From Omnitrophica WOR_2 bacterium GWF2_43_52 (lineage in GTDB: Bacteria; Omnitrophota; Gorgyraeia; Gygaellales; UBA12090), in the NCBI GenBank assembly GCA_001805445.1, contig MHGF01000009.1, positions 1 through 53,496 on the forward strand: a stretch of 53,496 bases of DNA, written 5' to 3'. The notes beneath the pieces were generated by a model, which made no database searches, was not told the DNA's origin, and worked only from the letters and a program-made list of their open reading frames with translations. This document shows positions 43,141 to 50,820 of the stretch, in pieces (the first letter of the stretch is position 1; each line of letters begins with the position of its first letter). The position numbers and the translations under genes were made by a program.

Positions 43141-43627
43141 AGGGACGAAGGGCGAGGGACGAAGGGCGAAGGACGAAAGATGCCTCGTAGGAAAGATACA
43201 GGCTATATCAGTATCTAAAGAAAAAGGTGTTAAGAAAACAAATGTGGATTCGGCGCTACTGAAAGAAGATTTTGGGATTGTTGGCGATGCGCACGCGGGG
43301 ACAAAAATGAGGCAGGTGAGCCTTCTGGCGATAGAATCTATTAAAAAGATGCAGGAAAAAGGCTTAAAGGTTAAGCCGGGTGATTTTGCCGAAAATATTA
43401 CGACTGAAGGAATTGATTTGTTAAAGTTAAAACTTAAGGATAAAGTAAAAATCGGCTCGGATAGTGTGTTAGAAATCTCCCAGATTGGCAAAGTCTGCCA
43501 TACTCGATGTGCTATCTACTATCAGGCAGGTGATTGCGTGATGCCTAAGGAAGGGATATTCGCAAAGGTGATAAGCGGTGGAGAAATTAAGGTAGGGGAT
43601 AAAATAATAGAAGAGGTTGGAGGTTAG
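43109..43627 (+). CDS. MOSC-domain protein with repeat-encoded N-terminus
   Basis: 172 residues. The MOSC core starts near residue 26 (VGKIQAISVSKEKGVKK), with VGDAHAGTKMRQVSLL, KPGDFAENITTEG and the metal/sulfur-associated CHTRCAIYYQAGDCVMP. MOSC proteins are linked to sulfur-carrying molybdenum cofactor steps. No ATG is in frame at the usual position, so the start is probably GTG 43109 or GTG 43118 inside moaC, and the first 25 residues (ENKGTKGEGRRAKDER) come from the heptad repeat at 43142. It is flanked by moaC and mogA/moaB. Confidence 0.82.
   Translation: MERVERISENKGTKGEGRRAKDERCLVGKIQAISVSKEKGVKKTNVDSALLKEDFGIVGDAHAGTKMRQVSLLAIESIKKMQEKGLKVKPGDFAENITTEGIDLLKLKLKDKVKIGSDSVLEISQIGKVCHTRCAIYYQAGDCVMPKEGIFAKVISGGEIKVGDKIIEEVGG
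43142..43179. repeat. Heptanucleotide repeat at the moaC/MOSC junction
   Basis: Five 7-base units (GGGACGA, AGGGCGA, GGGACGA, AGGGCGA, AGGACGA) plus AAG. The same purine-rich type as in moeA (13431) and in the large secreted gene (51574). It is translated as part of the MOSC protein. Confidence 0.88.
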
Positions 43628-43654
43628 AAGTTTGAAATTAGGAAAACATAGGGT

Positions 43655-44131
43655 ATGTATACAGTAGCAATTTTAACAATAAGTGACCGGTGCTCCCGAG
43701 GGGAGAGGGAAGATATAAGCGGCAAACTGATACAGGAGCTTATTGCGGGCTTAGCCCTAGAGATTGCTCGATATGAAATTATCCCTGATGAGCCGGAAGT
43801 GATAAAGGCAAGGCTTATTGAATATTGCGATACTTTAAAAGTGGATTTAGTTTTGACTACCGGAGGAACAGGGTTTACTCCCCGGGATAATACGCCGGAG
43901 GCAACCCTGGCGGTAATTGATAGAGAAGTTCCCGGGATTCCGGAGGTGATGAGGTTAGAGTGTTTAAAATTCAGCCGCCGCTCGATGCTCTCGCGGGCAG
44001 TTGCGGGTATTCGTAAAAGAACACTTATTATTAATCTGCCCGGAAGTGCCAAGGCGGTACAAGAGTCATTAGAAGTAATTTTGGATACTCTGATTCATGC
44101 CTTAGATATGATAAGAGGAAAAGACCACTAG
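43655..44131 (+). CDS. mogA: Molybdopterin adenylyltransferase MogA/MoaB
   Basis: 158 residues. AILTISDRCSRGEREDISG near the start, VDLVLTTGGTGFTPRDNTPEATL near 68 and NLPGSAKAVQESLEVI near the end define the family. It adenylylates molybdopterin before MoeA inserts the metal. Part of the moaC-MOSC-mogA run; a 10-bp inverted repeat follows at once. Confidence 0.93.
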   Translation: MYTVAILTISDRCSRGEREDISGKLIQELIAGLALEIARYEIIPDEPEVIKARLIEYCDTLKVDLVLTTGGTGFTPRDNTPEATLAVIDREVPGIPEVMRLECLKFSRRSMLSRAVAGIRKRTLIINLPGSAKAVQESLEVILDTLIHALDMIRGKDH

Positions 44132-44168
44132 TACACAGTAACATTAATTTTTGATGTAACTGTGTACT
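44130..44168. repeat. Inverted repeat AGTACACAGT at the mogA end, with palindromes beyond
   Basis: AGTACACAGT and ACTGTGTACT pair across 19 bases; it includes the mogA stop. No T-tract follows. The GC-rich stretch 44170-44290 then holds the palindrome TCCGCCGTAGGCGGA (44218-44232) and a GGGGGC/GCCCCC hairpin, and no gene. Confidence 0.7.
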
Positions 44169-44312
44169 AAGGGGGTGTGGGGGAGATTGTCCACCACGAT
44201 TGGGGGGTGCTCAGCGATCCGCCGTAGGCGGAGAGCGCCGAAGGGGGGCTTGCCCCCATAGCGGAAGTGCGGAGCAACCCTTACGAATTAAGTTAACGGA
44301 GCACTAAGCGTG

Positions 44313-44348
44313 ATGTCTGGCACCAAAACGCCATTTCGTGGCTGGCAT
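44313..44348. repeat. 36-bp REP-like element, TGTCTGGCACC type, copy 2
   Basis: ATGTCTGGCACC on the left, GTGGCTGGCAT on the right. Same length and ends as 39008-39043. It lies 11 bases before the ChrA start. Confidence 0.75.
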
Positions 44349-44359
44349 CGAAAATAAAA

Positions 44360-44881
44360 ATGATTTTGCTTAAGCTATTCTTAGTCTTTTTTAAAGTAGG
44401 ATTATTTGCCATTGGCGGCGCGTATTCCTTCCTGCCGCTTCTTGAGAAAGAAATGGTGGAAAATTACCACTGGCTTAGTAAGGAAGAATTCCTGGATGTC
44501 TTGGCAGTAGTAAAGGTTTTCCCCGGAGCAATCTCTATTAAATACGCCTCTTACGCTGGATACAAATTAGGAGGCATCCCGGGGGTAGTGTGCGCAAATC
44601 TTGGCAATTTTCTTGCCCCCGCCCTTTTAGTGCTTTGCGCGTCAATGTTTTATTTTAAATACAAGAATAATGCTAGCGTGAAAAGGGCCTTTAGCGTTAT
44701 TGAGCTGGTGATATTCGCTATGATTATTGCCGTTGCTTTTCAATCAATAGAGCCAAGCAGGTTGATACAGGTAAAGAATGTTTTAATTATCGTTGTTTCT
44801 TTCGCGTTATTTGTTTACACCAAAATTGACCCTGCCATAGTGCTTATCTGCGCGGGAGTTATAGGATTTTTTTTTAAATAA
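44360..44881 (+). CDS. Short-chain ChrA-type chromate/anion transporter
   Basis: 173 residues. KVGLFAIGGAYSFLPLLEKEMV and LAVVKVFPGAISIKYASYAGYKLGG are signatures of the CHR superfamily half-protein. Short CHR proteins normally act in pairs from two genes; only one is here. It could move chromate, sulfate or another oxyanion; no more specific role can be read. The start has no strong ribosome binding site. Confidence 0.85.
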   Translation: MILLKLFLVFFKVGLFAIGGAYSFLPLLEKEMVENYHWLSKEEFLDVLAVVKVFPGAISIKYASYAGYKLGGIPGVVCANLGNFLAPALLVLCASMFYFKYKNNASVKRAFSVIELVIFAMIIAVAFQSIEPSRLIQVKNVLIIVVSFALFVYTKIDPAIVLICAGVIGFFFK

Positions 44882-44996
44882 TTCCTTCTTTTTTATCCTC
44901 TCAAGAAACAATCCTCAAATTGCAAGTATAAAGGCCTCTTAAGTAGCTTGCGGATGGTGGCGTATTTTTATCGTGAGCCGAAAAACCCAGAGAGCA

Positions 44997-45941
44997 TTAG
45001 GGGGTAGCATGGGAAAATATGCGGCCGCTTTTTTGTATAAATTGCTGCACTGTTTTGCTCGGAACAACTTTAATGAGCGGAGGCTTTAATCTGTAAAAAT
45101 ATTCCGGCCTGCTTCTAAATTCATTGTTGCCCGCGTAATACGCCAGAAACACAATGCCCGAGATGCAGAAACCGATAGCCGCGCAGGCAATAATTCTTTT
45201 CTGAAATGAGATGTTGGTGGCAATGTAGAGATTTGCCATTACAAGCAGTGATATCAAAGAAGGTATGATAAGGGCTGAAGCTGTCATTACCACGAAACTG
45301 CTGGAAGTCAGATATCCGAGAATGCCAAGAGACTCATTTATAAACAAGACCGACAAAAAGAACATAGAGAAAATAGAAATTTGATGGATGAAGCGCGATT
45401 TATTCTTTATCAAGTGCCCTATAAAGGCCCATATCCCCGCGCCCATGACGATGCCGATAACCACCGCTATGCCGCTTAGTAATAATTCAGGAGCGGAAAT
45501 TTTTTTAGAGCTTTCTAAATACGCCGCCAGAGTGTATGAGCAAAAGGTAAGAAAAAGCAGTATCCATCCGTTACGGTGCTTGCCTGTTTTCTTAAAAAGC
45601 CTATTAGGATGAATTAATCGTTTTGTTGGCTCAACGGGGTGCGAAGGATAAAAAACGCGCACGGTTGTTTTTCCAATGATAATTTCGTCGCCAGAGGTAA
45701 TGGTTGCCTTCGCGCACTTTTTAGCACCGTGCTTGATAAAGATTCCATTTTCTCCGCTTATATCTTCGATGCGCCAGATGCCTTCATCAAAAGATAGTAC
45801 GGCATGCCTGGCGGATAGGTAGGGGTCAGGGATGATGACGTCATTGTCGTAACCGCGGCCTATCGTTATCTGTTCTGAAGTAACGATATGCTGTTCTCTG
45901 TGGCCGCGATGGTGGGTTATTTCGATAATTATTTTTGCCAT
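44997..45941 (-). CDS. FHA-domain membrane protein
   Basis: 314 residues on the reverse strand. An N-terminal FHA domain (about 20-98) with TIGRGYDNDVIIPDPYLSARHA, where the Gly-Arg and Ser-x2-His residues bind phosphothreonine, is followed by six or so membrane helices and a short cytoplasmic or periplasmic tail. The protein may recruit phosphorylated partners to the membrane. Its gene overlaps the 3' end of the protease gene by 13 bases, so the two form a bicistronic unit running opposite to their neighbours. Confidence 0.8.
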   Translation of the reverse strand: MAKIIIEITHHRGHREQHIVTSEQITIGRGYDNDVIIPDPYLSARHAVLSFDEGIWRIEDISGENGIFIKHGAKKCAKATITSGDEIIIGKTTVRVFYPSHPVEPTKRLIHPNRLFKKTGKHRNGWILLFLTFCSYTLAAYLESSKKISAPELLLSGIAVVIGIVMGAGIWAFIGHLIKNKSRFIHQISIFSMFFLSVLFINESLGILGYLTSSSFVVMTASALIIPSLISLLVMANLYIATNISFQKRIIACAAIGFCISGIVFLAYYAGNNEFRSRPEYFYRLKPPLIKVVPSKTVQQFIQKSGRIFSHATP

Positions 45942-47269
45942 CTGATTTCGTCTATGAATTTTTTGATAAAGCTAAGAGCTTTGTCTTTCGTGGTGCCTAA
46001 GAGTGACAGATGAATGACGAGGCCTTTATTTTTTTTGCTTACAGAAGCAATCTTCGCGTGGAAATCATACAACTGGGGAAATCGCTTATAGTTACGCGCG
46101 CAGAGAGCGATTTTCCAGTCCGTTTTATCTATACTGACAAAATCAGAGGTACAGCTGAATTTATCCACGTCATGCTTTGAGGCATTGCCGAAGGGAGTGC
46201 CGATAAAGAAATACTCGTAGACATTGTAGAAACGTACCGTATTGAGATTTTTGCTTTCCAGCCACGTGTAGTCATAGGTAATCATCCCTGTATAAAAGTC
46301 AGAGTCTATATAGACAGAATCCTGGCAGTAGCATTGAAGCCAGGATTTTTTATAGAGTTCATCTTTGTAATCTTCAGAATCCGCCCAACACTTGTATGCT
46401 TTGGTTATTTCAGAAGGCACTATGGCTTCTCCGATTGAAGACGATTCCCAGGGCAGCGTAAGCATAGTGTCAATGATATCGCCCTGGTTTTTGAGGAGCT
46501 GCGTTTCTATGTGGGTATCCCAGTCAGTTATGGCCTGAAGGCCTCTTTTCTGCAAGCGCTCAAATAAATCCTTGAGGAACTCAACAGGGACCAAAAAGCT
46601 TAGTTGGTTTCCCATAGTAGAAACATTAATGCCTATTACTTTTCCGTCATGGCTTAGGGAAGGGCCTCCGCTCATGCCCGGATTGATAGAGCCTGAAAAC
46701 AATATCTTCTTGTATAATGAATCCTTCATTAGCCCGTTATAGAGGCCTTCAACAATAGTGGTCCCCAGGTCATGGGGATTGCCCAAGGAAAAAACTTTAG
46801 TTCCTTGAGAGAGGGAGAGAGATTCGCCGAGCTCAAGATTCCCCTGGAGAGGATCGTCTGTTTTGACAATAGCGATATCGTGAATTATATCGGCATCTAT
46901 AATTTTGAGCAGCCCAATGGAATTGTCCGCTTTAAGGTATTCGATATGGTAGCGTTTAGGGAAGCGTACCGCGGAGGCGATGACATGGTAATTCGTTGCG
47001 ATGTACCCGTTTTTGGCAAAAAGGAATGCCGATCCGATGCTTGCTTTTTCTCCGGTTGCGGTATCAATGACGCGGACCTGATAAACAAAGTTTCTGCATT
47101 TTGCAAACATTGTTTCTGCTTCATCAGTATATCGTGAGATTTCCGCGGATCCGGTTGAAGCAGCCAACAAAACAGAAGAGAATAGATATAAACCTATCAG
47201 GGAAAGTTTCTTATATGTATTTGAGAAATAGCGTCTGTGACAGGTCCGTTTGAGGCGGGTGTTTTCCAT
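45929..47269 (-). CDS. Secreted trypsin-like (HtrA-type) serine protease with extra C-terminal domain
   Basis: 446 residues. Hydrophobic signal/anchor at about 22-42, then an HtrA-like catalytic domain: His95 (ATNYHVIA), Asp131 (HDIAIVK) and Ser200 (NPGMSGGPS). There is no PDZ domain; instead about 240 residues after the protease part are of unknown fold, with several Cys (KCWADSEDY, WLQCYCQDS). It sits next to a membrane FHA protein. It could be a periplasmic stress or regulatory protease. Confidence 0.85.
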   Translation of the reverse strand: MENTRLKRTCHRRYFSNTYKKLSLIGLYLFSSVLLAASTGSAEISRYTDEAETMFAKCRNFVYQVRVIDTATGEKASIGSAFLFAKNGYIATNYHVIASAVRFPKRYHIEYLKADNSIGLLKIIDADIIHDIAIVKTDDPLQGNLELGESLSLSQGTKVFSLGNPHDLGTTIVEGLYNGLMKDSLYKKILFSGSINPGMSGGPSLSHDGKVIGINVSTMGNQLSFLVPVEFLKDLFERLQKRGLQAITDWDTHIETQLLKNQGDIIDTMLTLPWESSSIGEAIVPSEITKAYKCWADSEDYKDELYKKSWLQCYCQDSVYIDSDFYTGMITYDYTWLESKNLNTVRFYNVYEYFFIGTPFGNASKHDVDKFSCTSDFVSIDKTDWKIALCARNYKRFPQLYDFHAKIASVSKKNKGLVIHLSLLGTTKDKALSFIKKFIDEIRWQK

Positions 47270-47359
47270 AGCGTTAGAAACACCTTAACACATGAGAAAT
47301 GGCGAGTCAATTAAAACTTTTTGAGCTCTTATTTCTCCGTGAGTGAGAATATTTTAAAA

Positions 47360-47388
47360 TTGCGTAATCCCATTATTTATGTTAAAAT
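47360..47388 (+). promoter_or_regulatory. Candidate promoter of thioredoxin
   Basis: TTGCGT, a 17-base spacer, TAAAAT (47383-47388), 46 bases before the trx ATG. Confidence 0.4.
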
Positions 47389-47434
47389 ACGCCATGATAA
47401 TCGTATACTCTATTTAAAAAAGGGAGGAGAGACT

Positions 47435-47761
47435 ATGTCTATTGTTCATGCGACGGATAAAAATTTCAAAGACGAGGTGTTAAAGGCGGAACTTCCGGTG
47501 TTGGTGGATTTCTTTGCCGAATGGTGCGGCCCGTGTAAGATGGTGGCTCCTGTGGTTGAAGAGATTGCCAAAGAGTATAAGGGGAAGCTCAAGGTGGTCA
47601 AGGTGGATGTGGATAACGCGGGCGCAACCGCGTCAAACTTGGGGATTATGTCAGTGCCTACCCTTATGATATTTAAAGACGGTAAAGTTTCATCTCAGAG
47701 CGTTGGGGCATTGTCAAAATCCGAGTTAAAGAACAAATTACGAGAGGTTTTGAGTGAGTAG
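47435..47761 (+). CDS. trxA: Thioredoxin
   Basis: 108 residues from ATG 47435, which has AGGGAGGAG ahead of it; the open frame extends 114 bases further upstream but that part shows no thioredoxin homology. Active site FFAEWCGPCKMVAPV with the C-G-P-C pair, then VDVDNAGATAS and the cis-Pro VPTLMIFKDG. It reduces disulfides in the cytosol. The next gene starts eight bases before its stop. Confidence 0.95.
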   Translation: MSIVHATDKNFKDEVLKAELPVLVDFFAEWCGPCKMVAPVVEEIAKEYKGKLKVVKVDVDNAGATASNLGIMSVPTLMIFKDGKVSSQSVGALSKSELKNKLREVLSE

Positions 47762-48848
47762 AAGGGTATTCATAGCCGCTACCATGCAAAATGACGGTAA
47801 AACTACCGTCTCTATGGGACTCATTTTTAATTTCAGGGAGCATTTTAAGAATCTTGGGTTTATCAAGCCTATAGGCCAACGCTATGTGGTGGAGGGCGGC
47901 CAAAAGGTTGACGAAGATTCGGTTTTAATTGAGGATGTTTGCGGTATAGAGTCCGGTATTAAGGATATGAGCCCTATCGCGGTTGAGAGGGGTTTCACGG
48001 AACGCTATATCCTTAACCCTGACAAAGAGAGTATCGATAGGCAGATTAAGGAATCCTTTGGCCGGATTGCCCAAGATAAGGAATTTGTAGTTATTGAAGG
48101 CACCGGCCACGCCGGGGTGGGTTCGGTATTTGACCATTCTAACGCGAGCGTCGCGAAATTATTGGATGCAAAGGTAATCTTGGTTTCTTCCGGAGGCGTG
48201 GGGAAACCTATTGATGAGATTATGCTCAACAAAGCCCTCTTTGAGAAAGAAGGAGTGAGCCTTTTGGGGGTCATCATTAATAAGGTAAAGCCGGATAAGT
48301 ATGATAAGGTTAAGCCCTTGGTGCAGGAAGGATTAAAACGGCTGGGGGTGAATGTGTTGGGAGTGATGCCGTATCAGAAGATGCTTAGTTATCCTACGAT
48401 GCGTCAGATTTTAGAAGAATCAGACTTCAAAATCTTTTCAGGCGGGGAGTGCATGGATACCTATATCGCGAAAATAGTCGTCGGCGCTATGGAACCTCAT
48501 GATGCCCTTAATTTTATTTCCGCTAATTCACTTTTGATTACTCCCGGGGACAGGGAGGACCTTATCATGACTGCTATTGGCCTGCATATTTCTAAGGCGA
48601 ATGTATGCCCCACGCAAATCGCGGGGATTATTCTGACAGGGGGATTTCTCCCTCATCCAGAAGTACTAGAGGTGATGAAAAGCACCCATATCCCGGTCTT
48701 TGTGACGGAATTGGATACCTATACTACCGCTTCTTTAATTCACGATTTGACGGTTAAAATAAGGCCTCAGGATACGGATAAAATTGACGCGGTAAAAAAG
48801 ATGGTCAAAGAGTATGTGGCGATTGATGAGATACTTAAAATGGTGTAA
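47754..48848 (+). CDS. Phosphotransacetylase N-terminal-like protein (AAA_26 + DRTGG)
   Basis: 364 residues. A dethiobiotin-synthetase-like P-loop domain (FIAATMQNDGKTTVSMGL near 5, VIEGTGHAGVGSVFDH near 118) and a DRTGG domain (after about 220: VVGAMEPHDALNF, TPGDREDLIMTAI, GIILTGGFLPHPEVLEVM). In long Pta proteins these form the regulatory N-terminal part; here they are a separate gene just upstream of a catalytic Pta. The GTG start overlaps trx. Confidence 0.85.
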   Translation: MSRRVFIAATMQNDGKTTVSMGLIFNFREHFKNLGFIKPIGQRYVVEGGQKVDEDSVLIEDVCGIESGIKDMSPIAVERGFTERYILNPDKESIDRQIKESFGRIAQDKEFVVIEGTGHAGVGSVFDHSNASVAKLLDAKVILVSSGGVGKPIDEIMLNKALFEKEGVSLLGVIINKVKPDKYDKVKPLVQEGLKRLGVNVLGVMPYQKMLSYPTMRQILEESDFKIFSGGECMDTYIAKIVVGAMEPHDALNFISANSLLITPGDREDLIMTAIGLHISKANVCPTQIAGIILTGGFLPHPEVLEVMKSTHIPVFVTELDTYTTASLIHDLTVKIRPQDTDKIDAVKKMVKEYVAIDEILKMV

Positions 48849-48870
48849 GGTTAGGGAGAGAATAATAAAG

Positions 48871-48924
48871 GGTCGATAGTCTCAGCCGTAGGCTGATCCG
48901 CCTGCGGCGGAAATGGTCGATAGT
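48871..48924. repeat. Direct repeat GGTCGATAGTC around two tandem palindromes
   Basis: Two copies of GGTCGATAGTC (48871 and 48914) enclose TCAGCCGTAGGCTGA and TCCGCCTGCGGCGGA. The 11-base direct repeats look like a target duplication, or a 7-base repeat interrupted by an insertion. The remaining gap to 48991 holds no gene. Confidence 0.75.
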
Positions 48925-48991
48925 CAATAGAGTAAGAGGCTCCCGGCGATAGACAATGGATTAGGCAATATGATTTTACTTAGGAAATACT

Positions 48992-49927
48992 ATGAAAAAT
49001 ATAGAGGTGATTCAAGATTTCCACCGTCGGGCAGGTAAGAGGCAGAAACTGATCATTATGCCTGAGAAAGATGATGCGCGCATTCAGGATGCGGCACGGA
49101 TAGTCAAGGATGAGCATATTGCCCGGATATTGCTTTTGGGAAAAGAAGATTTAGAAAAGGAAAAGATAGAGAAATTCGCGCAAGCGTTTTACGAAACAAG
49201 AAAACATAAGGGGGTTACTCTTGAGGAGGCAAAAACTACGGTAAGCAATCCTTTATACTATGCGGCGATGATGGTAAAAGCGCGAGAAGCCGATGGTTTC
49301 GTCGCTGGGGCGGCGAATTCTACACCCGATGTGGCGCGCGCTGCCATCTATTGCTTAGGGGTTGACCCCGCAATCAATACGGTTTCCAGCTGTTTTATTA
49401 TGGTGCTGCCGGATACCTCTTTTGGCGAAAATGGAGTATTGTTTTTCGCTGATTGCGGCATTGTTCCGCAGCCAACAGCAGTACAGCTTGCGCAAATTGC
49501 TATTTCCACCGCGGGCTTAGCCGAAGATGTTCTGGGGATTTCTCCTCGAGTGGCAATGCTCAGCTATTCGACAAAAGGCTCGGCCAAAGGAGAGTTGGTA
49601 GATAAGGTGCGAGAAGCAACAAGGTTAGCCAAACAGCAAAGGCCGGATTTATTAATTGATGGAGAAGTGCAGTTAGATGCCGCGATTGTCCCTGAAGTTG
49701 CCACGATTAAAGATATGCATGGCGCCTTAGGCGGCAGGGCGAATGTGTTAATCTTTCCAAGCTTAGAGGCAGGAAATATCGGTTACAAACTCACTCAGCG
49801 CCTGGGTAAGGCAAGGGCAGTCGGGCCGCTTCTGCAGGGGCTCAATAGGCCGGCAAGCGACCTTTCCCGAGGGGCGCTCGTTGAGGATATTGTGGATACA
49901 GTCGCGGTCACCGCGTTAAGGGCGTAG
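48992..49927 (+). CDS. pta: Phosphate acetyltransferase catalytic protein
   Basis: 311 residues. PTA/PTB fold: PEKDDARIQDAARIVKDE near 24, DGFVAGAANSTPDVARAAIYC near 100, FADCGIVPQPTAVQLAQIA near 150, MLSYSTKGSAKGELVDKV near 190 and IFPSLEAGNIGYKL near 255. It interconverts acetyl-CoA and acetyl phosphate. Together with the AAA_26/DRTGG gene upstream it makes a split Pta. No acetate kinase gene is in the window. Confidence 0.93.
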   Translation: MKNIEVIQDFHRRAGKRQKLIIMPEKDDARIQDAARIVKDEHIARILLLGKEDLEKEKIEKFAQAFYETRKHKGVTLEEAKTTVSNPLYYAAMMVKAREADGFVAGAANSTPDVARAAIYCLGVDPAINTVSSCFIMVLPDTSFGENGVLFFADCGIVPQPTAVQLAQIAISTAGLAEDVLGISPRVAMLSYSTKGSAKGELVDKVREATRLAKQQRPDLLIDGEVQLDAAIVPEVATIKDMHGALGGRANVLIFPSLEAGNIGYKLTQRLGKARAVGPLLQGLNRPASDLSRGALVEDIVDTVAVTALRA

Positions 49928-49942
49928 GAACTTGAGTCTTGA

Positions 49943-49973
49943 TTGACAAAGTATACACTTTAGTGTATACTTT
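49943..49973 (+). promoter_or_regulatory. Promoter with overlapping operator for the Phd/RelE module
   Basis: TTGACA (49943-49948), 17-base spacer, TATACT (49966-49971). The perfect inverted repeat AAAGTATACAC TTTA GTGTATACTTT (49948-49973) covers the spacer and -10, the standard arrangement for antitoxin autorepression. AAGGAGGTT precedes the ATG. Confidence 0.85.
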
Positions 49974-49997
49974 AATTATATAAGGAGGTTGATAAGG

Positions 49998-50276
49998 ATG
50001 GTAAATACTATTACTCTGAAAGAATTGAGGCCGGAACTGCCCGCGATAATAAAGAAAATTGACTCGCGCCTGGATCGTTATGTGGTTACTAGAAGAGGTA
50101 AGCCTGTAGCTGTGATGATTAGCCCCGATGATTATGAAGGGCTCCTTGAAACGGTTGAGATTTTATCTGATAAGGAGTCTGTAAAAAGGATCAAACAGGC
50201 AAAACAGCAGATTAAGGAGGGCAGGACTGTTTCTTTGGAAGAATTACGGCTTAGGATAGAGAAGGCGGATGCATAA
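49998..50276 (+). CDS. Phd/YefM-family antitoxin
   Basis: 92 residues. KELRPELPAIIKKIDSRLDRYVVTRRGKPVAVMISPDDYEGL-like pattern is typical of the Phd/YefM DNA-binding part, and the C-terminal helix (KRIKQAKQQIKEGRTVSLEEL) would wrap the toxin. ATG 49998 is chosen over TTG 49989 because of ribosome-site spacing. It overlaps the toxin gene by eight bases. Confidence 0.92.
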   Translation: MVNTITLKELRPELPAIIKKIDSRLDRYVVTRRGKPVAVMISPDDYEGLLETVEILSDKESVKRIKQAKQQIKEGRTVSLEELRLRIEKADA

Positions 50277-50538
50277 AATAGAATTCTCTGAACTTGCAGC
50301 CAAGGAGCTAGAACGGATCTACCGAAGCGACCGCAGGCTTTATTCCCGTTTTATAACCGGAGTTGAATCTCTGAAAGAGCATCCTTATCAGGGGAAACGT
50401 TTAAAAGGCAGATTAAAAGGAGATTTTTCTCTCAGAATGGGAGATTATCGTATTATTTACACAGTCCAGAAAGATAAGCTTGTGGTATATATTATTGATC
50501 TGGGACATCGAAAAGAGATATACCGGCAACTAAAATAA
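50269..50538 (+). CDS. RelE/ParE-family toxin
   Basis: 89 residues. IEFSELAAKELERIYRSDRRL at the start, the LKGDFSLRMGDYRIIYTV hairpin and IDLGHRKEIYRQL at the end are typical of RelE/YoeB-type mRNA interferases. It follows the antitoxin with an overlap and would be autoregulated with it. Confidence 0.92.
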   Translation: MHKIEFSELAAKELERIYRSDRRLYSRFITGVESLKEHPYQGKRLKGRLKGDFSLRMGDYRIIYTVQKDKLVVYIIDLGHRKEIYRQLK

Positions 50539-50574
50539 GCAAAATGCCACAGGTAGAAAAGTACAATCCCTTAC

Positions 50575-50603
50575 TTGACAAATAGTTAGAATATGGTATA
50601 CTT
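50575..50603 (+). promoter_or_regulatory. Strong sigma-70-type promoter upstream of the large secreted gene
   Basis: TTGACA (50575-50580), a 17-base spacer, TATACT (50598-50603). The predicted start near 50610 lies about 340 bases before the next coding region. Confidence 0.7.
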
Positions 50604-50672
50604 TAGAAAAGTTTTAAAGAACTGCTGATTTGGAGGAAATCGGCGGTTTGCAGTTTGCAGATAGTGAAGGCT

Positions 50673-50697
50673 CCCCGTGATAAATCGCGGGGTTTTT
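50673..50697 (+). terminator. Intrinsic terminator 1 of the leader
   Basis: CCCCGTGA and TCGCGGGG pair (one G-T) around TAAA, followed by five T. Confidence 0.85.
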
Positions 50698-50733
50698 CTG
50701 GCGGCGGAGTAAAATTTAAGGAGTAATTCAAAG

Positions 50734-50776
50734 GGTCAGTAGGTATAGCTAAGGCTATGCTTAGTGGCCTTTTTTT
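50734..50776 (+). terminator. Intrinsic terminator 2 of the leader
   Basis: A 15-16 bp hairpin (GGTCA...TAGGTATAGC with GCTATGCTTA...TGGCC) around TAAG, followed by a run of seven or more T. Confidence 0.82.
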
Positions 50777-50820
50777 ATGATTTGATTTTGAGTGTATTGT
50801 TAACGCTGGCAGCCAAGATT

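Larger units (their letters stand above)
50610..50776 (+). ncRNA. Candidate leader RNA or small RNA with two terminators
   Basis: Between the promoter at 50575 and the gene at 50948 there is no ORF, but two intrinsic terminators stand at 50673-50697 and 50734-50776. The first part (50610-50672) includes an ATTTGGAGGAAAT hairpin and a GGTTTGCAGTTTGCAG direct repeat. It may be an attenuated leader of the large gene or an independent short RNA. I do not recognise the class. Confidence 0.45.

Noticed and set aside
44170-44312. tRNA or other RNA gene in the GC-rich gap after mogA
   Set aside because: I could not form a cloverleaf; the visible structure is explained by short palindromes and a G/C hairpin. 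No tRNA or rRNA was recognised anywhere in the window.
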